From Terripilifer ovatus (lineage in GTDB: Bacteria; Pseudomonadota; Alphaproteobacteria; Rhizobiales; Beijerinckiaceae): a stretch of 64,000 nucleotides of DNA. Position numbers and translations under genes: made by a program. The stretch is taken from the NCBI GenBank assembly GCA_029222685.1, contig JARHVB010000083.1, positions 174,801-238,800 on the forward strand, read 5' to 3'. The stretch's first letter is position 1, and the number at the start of each line of letters is the position of its first letter. Of this stretch, positions 33,515 to 40,690 are shown one piece after another. A model generated the notes under the pieces. It saw only the letters and a program-made list of their open reading frames with translations, was not told the DNA's origin and did no database searches.

Positions 33515-35520
33515 CTTCGATGCGGGGGGATATTGTCAATCGTGTGAAGCGGCTACCGAAACCGTCTATGGCGGCGGAGGCACTTCAACCCGTGTTCGAG
33601 GCGGTCAGCAATTCCCTTCATGCCGTCGAGGATGCTTTTGGCGACCAGTATCAGCAACAGGGAAAAATTACCGTCACCATCGTCAACCCCCGGTCGCCGG
33701 ATGATATTGAAATCACGGTTGATGATAATGGCGTTGGGCTAGAACCGGCCCGATTTGAAGCATTTTGCACCACCGATACGGACTATAAAATCTCTCGCGG
33801 CGGCAAGGGAGTCGGGCGTCTTCTTTGGCTGGACGCTTTCGACAGTATCAAGGTAGCGAGCATTTACCGTGACCAAGGAACGCTGTTCCGCCGGTCCTTC
33901 ACCTTCCGTTTGGAAGCGCAGGATCAGATTACGGAGGAGCAAACCGAACCCGTAATTGGCGCGGCCAGCACCGGCACGGCGATCACCTTCAAGCGGCTTC
34001 GCGGAACAGCCTACCGCGACAAATTTCCGAGCCAGACCGCTACCATCGTCAAGCATTTCGGATCGCATTTTTTTGCGGACTTTATCATGGGACGGTCCCC
34101 GACCGTCATTGTCGATATAGACACTAACGCGACGACATTCCCTCAAGAAATCCAAAATCTCCGGGTCGAAGACCGAGGCGTTGCCGCCATAGAGAGCCAA
34201 GAGTTCGGCACCCTGTCTCTCGCAAGTTTCGTTTGTGACAAGGCAGCGAGTGCCAATTTCGATGGCCTGCATCAGATGCACCTAGTCGCAAACGGGCGCA
34301 CGGTTACAACCCGGAAGATCGACGGGTTGATCGGGATTGGCCGCTTTGGCTCCGATGGCACCAACGTATATCATGGCTGCGTTACCGGCGATTTTCTGGA
34401 TGAGCGTGTCAATCAGGAGCGGACGCAATTCAACTTCGATGAGAGCATCATCGAAGCGATCGTCCGTGAATGCTCCGACCATGTGCGGACGAACGCCATC
34501 CACGAGGAAATTACGCATTTCGACAATCAGCGCCTCGGAACGATGCAGGAGTTCATGCAGGAATATCCATCGTTCGCCTTCGAGGACGCGCCTGAGCTTC
34601 TGGCGAGAACGCCAAAGAACGCCGTGAAGCCAGAGCAATTTGCCCAAGCCCTGATCCCCATTCGGATTCGTCGCGATAAAGAACGGAATGACACGATCCA
34701 AAAGATCGTATCGCAGCTTGGAGGAAATGACGACGTTCCCGCGAATTTCGCCGAGGCGATCCGCAAGGCAGCAGATGACATTCGGGCTGAGGAGCAGCGG
34801 CAACTTACCGAATATGTGTTGCGGCGCAAAACTGTCCTTGACGTGATGGAGGTTCTGACCCGTCGTATCCGGGAACGTGCAGACGGCTCACAGGATTTTC
34901 ATCTCGAAGAAACGCTCCACCAATTCATTTGCCCCATGAAGCTACGAGGCGACGATCCATCGAAAGTGGAACGGTCAGATCACGATCTTTGGATCATCGA
35001 CGAACGCTTGACCTTCACCAAGTATTTCGCGTCGGATGTGCCGTTCACGCAGATTGTCGATGGCGAAACCAGCACAAAGCGACCTGACCTTCTCATATAT
35101 GATCGCCTCTACGGACTCGGGGCCGAGGGTGAAGACCCGCTGAAGCGCGTGATGCTTGTAGAGTTCAAGCATCCGGGCCGGAAGGATTACGACGAGCGAT
35201 ACTCTCCAATGAGCCAGATCAGCGAGTATATTACAAAGCTCAAGAACGGCGAGATCATTGATTTTCGGGGCGGTCGGGTCCGCGTCGCGGACGATTGCAT
35301 CTTCTACTGCTACGTCGTCGCCGACATCGTTGGGAAGCTCGAAATCCATACAAACGGCTGGCGCACGACATCGAATGGCCGGGGTCGCATTCAGGAGTTG
35401 AGCGGGAAATTCCGGGGCATCATCGAAATCATCGAATGGGTTGATCTGCTTGGCGACGCCCGCCTGCGGAACCATGCTTTCGTGTCCGCAGCGGGGCTTC
35501 GATACGAAAAGCATCCGTAA
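33511..35520 (+). CDS. GHKL ATPase with C-terminal PD-(D/E)XK-like nuclease motif
   Basis: A 669-aa protein. The N-terminal Bergerat-fold ATPase shows the N-box in QPVFEAVSNSLHAVED, G1 DDNGVG, G2 GGKGVGRL and a later GTAITF strand, as in MutL/MORC/Hsp90-type proteins. The C-terminal third has RPDLLIYDRLYG (Asp526), then LVEFKHPGRKD (Glu551, Lys553) and QISEYITKL: the spacing of a PD-(D/E)XK nuclease core. An ATP-gated clamp fused to a nuclease is unusual. The start at 33511 overlaps the preceding stop by 4 bp; longer upstream frames only shadow the GIY-YIG gene. Last gene of the operon. Confidence 0.84.
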   Translation: MTSMRGDIVNRVKRLPKPSMAAEALQPVFEAVSNSLHAVEDAFGDQYQQQGKITVTIVNPRSPDDIEITVDDNGVGLEPARFEAFCTTDTDYKISRGGKGVGRLLWLDAFDSIKVASIYRDQGTLFRRSFTFRLEAQDQITEEQTEPVIGAASTGTAITFKRLRGTAYRDKFPSQTATIVKHFGSHFFADFIMGRSPTVIVDIDTNATTFPQEIQNLRVEDRGVAAIESQEFGTLSLASFVCDKAASANFDGLHQMHLVANGRTVTTRKIDGLIGIGRFGSDGTNVYHGCVTGDFLDERVNQERTQFNFDESIIEAIVRECSDHVRTNAIHEEITHFDNQRLGTMQEFMQEYPSFAFEDAPELLARTPKNAVKPEQFAQALIPIRIRRDKERNDTIQKIVSQLGGNDDVPANFAEAIRKAADDIRAEEQRQLTEYVLRRKTVLDVMEVLTRRIRERADGSQDFHLEETLHQFICPMKLRGDDPSKVERSDHDLWIIDERLTFTKYFASDVPFTQIVDGETSTKRPDLLIYDRLYGLGAEGEDPLKRVMLVEFKHPGRKDYDERYSPMSQISEYITKLKNGEIIDFRGGRVRVADDCIFYCYVVADIVGKLEIHTNGWRTTSNGRGRIQELSGKFRGIIEIIEWVDLLGDARLRNHAFVSAAGLRYEKHP

Positions 35521-35613
35521 GTAGAGGCTATGGAATCGACGGACTGCGCGGCGTTGCCGCGCGCTGGCGGGCGGCGCTGCGATATGTGGGGTCTCCGCGC
35601 CGCCCGCCATCGG

Positions 35614-35880
35614 TCACGCCCGATCCGGCTGCGGCTGCACTCTGTCGTTCGTGTCTGCCGGACGCTCCATCTCGAACGCCATCTTTCCGAGTTTCGTCCA
35701 TGTATCGCGCGCATGTTCGCCACCCTCGCTCTTGAGCTTTTCGGCGATCCAGATCATCGCGCCGTAGATCATGGCGCGGTCGTCATTGGTCAGGTCCACG
35801 ATGCCCGCCTTGACGACGAGGCCGCCGAGTTCGATCAGATGCCGCGTTCGCTTGCGGCGCTCGATCTGCCATGTCCGCAT
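35614..35880 (-). CDS. traD: Conjugal transfer accessory protein TraD (Ti-type)
   Basis: An 88-aa protein starting MRTWQIERRKRTRHLIELGG. The segment RKRTRHLIELGGLVVKAGI is the TraD signature of agrobacterial and rhizobial mobilization regions, where it helps assemble the relaxosome at oriT. It begins two bases after the traC stop and is read leftward, away from oriT. The frame extends further upstream inside traC, but that part is a shadow. Confidence 0.78.
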   Translation of the reverse strand: MRTWQIERRKRTRHLIELGGLVVKAGIVDLTNDDRAMIYGAMIWIAEKLKSEGGEHARDTWTKLGKMAFEMERPADTNDRVQPQPDRA

Positions 35881-35881
35881 G

Positions 35882-36208
35882 TCATGCCGCGCCCGTTGTG
35901 CCTGATGCCGGTTGCGCGCTGCCCGGTTGCGTTGGAGCGCCGCCAGTGTCGCGGTCAGATGCCGGAGCAGATCGCCGCGACCGGCCTTGAAAGAACGCAG
36001 CGCCGCGCCTGGCCCATGCCTCCCTCTTTCCGGCATCCTTGGTTTCGGCCAGCGCGACGAGCGCACCGGCCAATTCGTCGGCGGTGAGGTCATCGGCCCC
36101 GGTGGCGATGACCAGTTCGCCAAGCTGCTGCACCTTCCGTATCTTGAGTTCCCGTGCCTTGTCCTCAAGCGCCTTGAGTTCCGCGTCATAGTCTCTCGGT
36201 TTCCGCAT
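35882..36208 (-). CDS. traC: Conjugal transfer accessory protein TraC (Ti-type)
   Basis: A 108-aa protein starting MRKPRDYDAELKALEDKARE. It has a basic coiled-coil start followed by LGELVIATGADDLTADELAGALV and ETKDAGKREAWARRGAAFFQ, typical of TraC-like relaxosome accessory proteins. It is divergent from traA across a 181-bp region containing oriT, as in Ti and Q-type plasmids. The Ala/Pro/Thr-rich tail is probably disordered. Confidence 0.75.
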   Translation of the reverse strand: MRKPRDYDAELKALEDKARELKIRKVQQLGELVIATGADDLTADELAGALVALAETKDAGKREAWARRGAAFFQGRSRRSAPASDRDTGGAPTQPGSAQPASGTTGAA

Positions 36209-36332
36209 CGTCGTGTCCTTTCCCGGTCGCAAGTCGTTGATGCAGTAAGGATAGTTGCGCAGACAGCGGAACGCAGTAATGTTGTCGGGACGGTGTGGCA
36301 CGGCCCGGTCCATCCCGAGATTTTTTCGAGGG

Positions 36333-36370
36333 AGGGCGCGCTTATACGTCGTTCCGACGTGCGCTTTACC
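36333..36370 (+). other. Probable origin of transfer (oriT/nic), Ti/Q type
   Basis: In the traC-traA gap, GGGCGCGCTTATACGTCG (36334-36351) closely resembles the nic core of Ti and RSF1010-family oriT sites as I remember it (GGCGC..TTATACGTC). It is followed by a perfect hairpin ACGTCG-TTC-CGACGT (36346-36360). Position and relaxase type agree. Confidence 0.68.
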
Positions 36371-36389
36371 GTGGCAATGCTTGATCGCG

Positions 36390-39380
36390 ATGGCGATCTA
36401 TCATCTTCACGTCAAGGTCATTGGCCGCAAGGCCGGAAGCAGCGCCGTGGCGTCTGCCGCCTACCGCTCGGCTTCGCGGATGCGCGACGAGCGCATCGAC
36501 CGCGTGCAGGACTTTTCCGCCAAGCGCGGCGTCGTCCATTCCGAGGTCATGCTGCCGGATGGCGCGCCCGAGCATTTTGGCGACCGCGAACGGCTCTGGA
36601 ACGATGTGGAGGCGTTCGAGGTCCGCAAGGACGCGCAGCTTGCCCGCGAGGTGGAGTTCGCCATTCCGCGTGAGATGACGCAGGCGCAGGGGATCGAACT
36701 GGCCCGCGACTTCGCGCGAGATCAGTTTGTCGATCAGGGCATGATTGCCGATCTGAATGTGCATTGGGATTTTGCCGAGGACGGCATGCCCAAACCCCAT
36801 GCCCATGTCATGCTGACCATGCGCAGCGTGGACGAGAACGGTTTCGGCCCGAAAGTGCGGGATTGGAACCGCACCGAGATGGTGGAGCGGTGGCGCGAGC
36901 GTTGGGCCGAGCATGTCAACGAGCGCCTTGCCGAACTCGACATAGACGCCCGCATCGACCATCGCAGTCTTGAGGCGCAGGGGATCGGGCTTGAGCCACA
37001 AAGCCAGATCGGCGCACCGGCGCAACGCATCGAAGGCGACGGCATCGAAGCCGCCGACCGCGCCGAGATGCACCGTGAGATCGCGCGGAACAATGGCGAC
37101 CGGATCATCGCCGATCCATCGGTTGCGCTGGACGCGATCACGCATCAGCAATCGACCTTTACGCGCAGGGACATGGCTATGTTCGCGCATCGGCACAGCG
37201 ACGGCATCGACCAGTTCAACGAGGTGATGGGCGCGATGCGCGGTTCACCCGGTCTGGTCGAGCTTGGGCAGGACGGGCGTGGCGAGGATCGGTTCACCAC
37301 CCGCGAGATGATCGAGACCGAACAGCGGCTCCATCGCGCCGCCGAGATGATGGCGGAGCGCGAACGCCATGACGTGAACGAGGCCGACAGACAGGCGGCG
37401 CTTGCGCGTGCAGAACAGCGCGGCCTTATCCTTTCCGGCGAGCAGGCCGAGGCGCTGGCGCATGTCACGGACGGTCGCGATCTGTCGCTTGTCGTCGGCT
37501 ATGCCGGGACGGGAAAGAGCGCCATGTTGGGCGTTGCCCGCGAGGCATGGGAGGCGGCAGGCTTCGAGGTGCGCGGCGTGGCCCTGTCCGGCATCGCGGC
37601 CGAGAATCTGGAAAGCGGATCGGGCATCGCATCCCGCACCATCGCCAGCATGGAACACGGCTGGCAGAACGGGAGGGACATGCTGACTTCCCGCGACGTG
37701 CTTGTCATCGACGAGGCGGGGATGGTTGGCACGCGGCAGATGGAGCGCGTGCTGTCCCATGCGGCGGAAGCTGGCGCAAAGATCGTGCTGGTCGGCGATC
37801 CGCAGCAATTGCAATCCATCGAAGCAGGTGCAGCGTTCCGCTCGATTCATGAGCGTCATGGCGGCGTCGAAATCCATGAAGTGCGCCGCCAGCGCGAGGA
37901 CTGGCAGCGGGACGCCACGCGCGATCTGGCGAGCGGCAGAACCGGCAATGCCATTGCCGCCTATGACGCGCACGACATGGTGCATTCCGCCGAAACACGT
38001 GAACAGGCGCGCGGCGATCTGATCGACAGATGGGACCGTCAGCGGCAGGCGTCACCGGACGCGAGCAGGATCATTCTCACCCATACCAATGCCGAGGTGC
38101 GGGAACTCAACGAGGCCGCCCGCGACCGGATGCGGGAGGCTGGCGATCTGGGCGAGGACGTGCGCGTAATGGTCGAGCGTGGCGAACGCAGCTTTGCCGT
38201 CGGTGATCGCGTCATGTTCCTGCAAAACGAGCGCGGGCTTAGCGTCAAGAACGGCACCCTCGGAACCATCGAACAGGTCAGCGCGCAGAGCATGACGGTG
38301 CAGACCGACGATGGCCGGTCCATTGCCTTCGACCTGAAGGATTACGACCGTATCGACCACGGCTATGCCGCGACCATCCACAAGGCGCAGGGCATGACGG
38401 TGGATCGGACGCATGTTCTGGCGACACCGGGCATGGACGCACATGGCAGCTATGTCGCCTTGTCGCGGCACCGCGACAGCATGGACTTTCATTATGGCCG
38501 CGACGACTTCGCCGGTCAGGACAGGCTGGTGAATACCCTGTCGCGGGATCGCGCCAAGGACATGGCGACAGATTATGAACAGCAGATCGACCCCGCACAG
38601 GATTATGCCGAGCGGCGCGGCATCACCTTCCGCGCCCGTGTCGCCCAGATCATGCGCAGACTGATGCCGGAGCGCATGCGCGATGCCGTCGATGACATGC
38701 TCGACAGATTGCGCGCGCCGGGCGACGGCGTGCCTGGCCCCGAAGCCGGAACTGGCCGGGAAAGGGAAAGGACCGGGAAGCCGGTGGTGGAGCAGCAGAT
38801 CGGGGACGACCCGGAGGCCGCGTTGCGCCGTGCCCGTGGCCGGGCCTTTGTCCGTCATGCCCGTGCTGTGGACGCGATCTTCAAGGCGCAGGGGCAGGAC
38901 TTGGCTGCTACACCTGGACAGGTGCAGGAACTCAATGAGGCCCGTGCGGCCTTCAATGATCTCCGGCCCCACGGTTCTCACGATGCCGAAGCGGTTTACA
39001 AGAAGAACCCCGGCTTTGCGGCTGATGTGGCTTCTGGTGATCGTGAGCGAGCCATGCCCGCAAGGCACGCCGTGCAGCGAGAAACCGAGATGCGCCAAAA
39101 TCCCGAACTGCGGGCCGACCGCTTCGTGGAGCGGTTCCGGGACCTCAAGCAGACCGGCGACCGCCAGTATGCGGCGGGCAATTATTCCGGCTACAAGGCC
39201 GCGCGAGCAGAGATGGGCAACATGGCAAAAAGCCTTGAGCGCGATGCGCAGATGGAATCCCTGCTCGAAGGTCGCAAGAAGCAACTCGGCATCGACATGG
39301 ATTTCGACTCAGGCATGAGGCTGGGGCGGCAACTTTCCCTCAGTCATGGCCTTGGCAGAGGCCGGGGCATCGGATTGTAG
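36390..39380 (+). CDS. traA: Ti-type conjugative relaxase TraA (MOBQ) with helicase domain
   Basis: A 996-aa relaxase-helicase. The N-terminal MobA/MobL domain has MAIYHLHVKVIGRKAG, the tyrosine-bearing SAVASAAYRSASRM (catalytic Tyr near 25) and the histidine cluster PHAHVMLTMR. A RecD/TraI-type helicase follows, with Walker A GYAGTGKSAML near 370 and Walker B LVIDEAGMVG. The C-terminal region (DLKQTGDRQYAAGNYSGYK) is the TraA accessory domain. It nicks oriT, stays bound to the DNA and unwinds it. ATG 36390 starts the family sequence; the upstream open frame crosses oriT. Confidence 0.93.
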   Translation: MAIYHLHVKVIGRKAGSSAVASAAYRSASRMRDERIDRVQDFSAKRGVVHSEVMLPDGAPEHFGDRERLWNDVEAFEVRKDAQLAREVEFAIPREMTQAQGIELARDFARDQFVDQGMIADLNVHWDFAEDGMPKPHAHVMLTMRSVDENGFGPKVRDWNRTEMVERWRERWAEHVNERLAELDIDARIDHRSLEAQGIGLEPQSQIGAPAQRIEGDGIEAADRAEMHREIARNNGDRIIADPSVALDAITHQQSTFTRRDMAMFAHRHSDGIDQFNEVMGAMRGSPGLVELGQDGRGEDRFTTREMIETEQRLHRAAEMMAERERHDVNEADRQAALARAEQRGLILSGEQAEALAHVTDGRDLSLVVGYAGTGKSAMLGVAREAWEAAGFEVRGVALSGIAAENLESGSGIASRTIASMEHGWQNGRDMLTSRDVLVIDEAGMVGTRQMERVLSHAAEAGAKIVLVGDPQQLQSIEAGAAFRSIHERHGGVEIHEVRRQREDWQRDATRDLASGRTGNAIAAYDAHDMVHSAETREQARGDLIDRWDRQRQASPDASRIILTHTNAEVRELNEAARDRMREAGDLGEDVRVMVERGERSFAVGDRVMFLQNERGLSVKNGTLGTIEQVSAQSMTVQTDDGRSIAFDLKDYDRIDHGYAATIHKAQGMTVDRTHVLATPGMDAHGSYVALSRHRDSMDFHYGRDDFAGQDRLVNTLSRDRAKDMATDYEQQIDPAQDYAERRGITFRARVAQIMRRLMPERMRDAVDDMLDRLRAPGDGVPGPEAGTGRERERTGKPVVEQQIGDDPEAALRRARGRAFVRHARAVDAIFKAQGQDLAATPGQVQELNEARAAFNDLRPHGSHDAEAVYKKNPGFAADVASGDRERAMPARHAVQRETEMRQNPELRADRFVERFRDLKQTGDRQYAAGNYSGYKAARAEMGNMAKSLERDAQMESLLEGRKKQLGIDMDFDSGMRLGRQLSLSHGLGRGRGIGL

Positions 39381-39517
39381 AGCGAAGAACTTTCCTATTT
39401 GCCGCCGTTTCTACGCCATAGCCCTACGCTGCCTAAATATCAGTTGCACAACGATAAATCACTGTTCTGTCTGGTCTCTGCAATAGCCAGAAACACCCAG
39501 CAGGAGGCAGCGCAGCC

Positions 39518-39745
39518 ATGCGTCAACCAGACCGTATCGTCCGTTTGAAGACCGTTCTCGCCCGCACCGGGCTGTCCCGATCCACCATCTATCGCAAGAT
39601 CGCCGAAGGCACCTTTCCAGCCCAGATCAAGATCAGCACCAATGGCGCGGGCTGGAAGGAATCCGACATCAATCGCTGGGTCGCCAACCCTGCCGGATGG
39701 CGGCAGCGCTCGTTCAACGAATTTGATTTCCTCGATGACTTCTGA
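39518..39745 (+). CDS. AlpA-family transcriptional regulator
   Basis: A 75-aa winged-helix/MerR-like DNA-binding protein of the AlpA family: VRLKTVLARTGLSRSTIYRK, then WKESDINRWVAN. AlpA proteins commonly activate excision or integrase genes of mobile elements, which fits its place between traA and the recombinase. It overlaps the next gene by 11 bp. Confidence 0.88.
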   Translation: MRQPDRIVRLKTVLARTGLSRSTIYRKIAEGTFPAQIKISTNGAGWKESDINRWVANPAGWRQRSFNEFDFLDDF

Positions 39746-40052
39746 CCGCAGCGGCGACCACAAGCCGGTGACGGCATCCCGTTCCCGGCGCACCGAACGA
39801 CCGCCTACGGCGTCGGAGCAGCTTGAGGAATTACTGGGCTATCCGTGGCCGTTCCCCGGCAGGCCGCCCAAACATGACCTCAGCACATGGACCGTAACCG
39901 ACGACTGGCCCGATCCCGTTCCGGTCACGGAAGCCGAAATCGAGGTGTTCGAACGATGGTTCAGCGATCTCTTCGATGAAATGTTCGGCCCCGACACCGG
40001 ATCGCCCGACACAGGGCCTGAGGTTGATCTTGAAAACGGTACTACAAAATGA
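39735..40052 (+). CDS. Hypothetical protein of the mobile element, 105 aa
   Basis: A 105-aa acidic, proline-rich protein starting MTSDRSGDHKPVTAS. The middle reads LEELLGYPWPFPGRPPKHD and the C-terminal helix EIEVFERWFSDLFDEMFG. I do not recognise it. Overlap with alpA suggests co-translation and a role in excision or maintenance, which is only inference. Confidence 0.65.
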   Translation: MTSDRSGDHKPVTASRSRRTERPPTASEQLEELLGYPWPFPGRPPKHDLSTWTVTDDWPDPVPVTEAEIEVFERWFSDLFDEMFGPDTGSPDTGPEVDLENGTTK

Positions 40053-40065
40053 TACTGGATACTCC

Positions 40066-40320
40066 ATGAAAAAGCGTCACAGAGCCACGCTGGAACTGAT
40101 CTTCGCCCGCCCGGTCAACGGCTCGATCCGCTGGGCCGATATAGAGGCGCTGTTTGTAGCCCTCGGGGCGGAGGTCAGCGAGCGGGAAGGTTCGCGCGTC
40201 GGCGTGTTCCTGTTCGGCGAAGTGCGCGTCTTTCATCGCCCGCATCCCTCACCGGATACGGACAAAGGTGCGGTTGCCAGCATCCGAAAATGGCTGGACG
40301 AACACGGAGTAAAGCCATGA
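40066..40320 (+). CDS. hicA: HicA-family mRNA interferase toxin
   Basis: An 84-aa HicA-like protein with a double-stranded-RNA-binding-type fold: KKRHRATLELIFARPVNGSI, WADIEALFVALGAEVSEREGSRVGVFL, and the His-containing VFHRPHPSPDTDKG where the catalytic histidine normally lies. HicA cleaves mRNA until bound by HicB. Its stop overlaps the HicB start (ATGA), the classical order and coupling. Confidence 0.85.
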   Translation: MKKRHRATLELIFARPVNGSIRWADIEALFVALGAEVSEREGSRVGVFLFGEVRVFHRPHPSPDTDKGAVASIRKWLDEHGVKP

Positions 40321-40649
40321 ACAATGTCGTCGAAATCAATGGCGAGAAGGCGGTTATCGCTTTCGATCCCGAGATTCAGATGCTGCGCGGCGAGTTTGTA
40401 GGCCTCAATGGCGGGGCCGACTTCTATGCCGAAAGCGTCCACGATCTGATCGAGGAAGGCCGCAAGTCGCTGGCCGTTTATCTCGAAATGTGCCGGGAAA
40501 AGGGGATTGAGCCGCGCCGGAAGTTCTCCGGCAAGTTCAATGTCCGCCTCACCCCTGACGACCATGCCGCCGCAGTCATTGCCGCAGCAGCGTCGGGCAA
40601 GAGCCTGAATGAATGGATCGTAGGGACGATCAGGGAGGCCGCTGAATAG
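40317..40649 (+). CDS. hicB: HicB-family antitoxin
   Basis: A 110-aa antitoxin with the HicB partial RNase-H-like domain (FDPEIQMLRGEFVGLNGGAD, then DLIEEGRKSLAVYLEMC). The C-terminal ribbon-helix-helix part has FSGKFNVRLTPDDHAAAVIA and GKSLNEWIVGTI. It neutralises HicA and probably represses the pair. The TA module sits beside the recombinase and would stabilise the element in the chromosome. Confidence 0.87.
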   Translation: MNNVVEINGEKAVIAFDPEIQMLRGEFVGLNGGADFYAESVHDLIEEGRKSLAVYLEMCREKGIEPRRKFSGKFNVRLTPDDHAAAVIAAAASGKSLNEWIVGTIREAAE

Positions 40650-40690
40650 CGGCCTCGTTCGTTCAACCGGGTTTAAAAGGAGACATCGTC

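Noticed and set aside
27160-35520. Assignment of the operon to BREX, DISARM, type I or Dnd/Ssp systems
   Set aside because: PglZ/BrxC, DrmB/DrmC, HsdS and Dnd/Ssp proteins are all absent; only generic methyltransferase and helicase features are shared.
36255-36389. Upstream extension of traA to 36255
   Set aside because: The 45 extra residues lack relaxase features and would place oriT inside the coding region; MAIYHLHVK is the family start.
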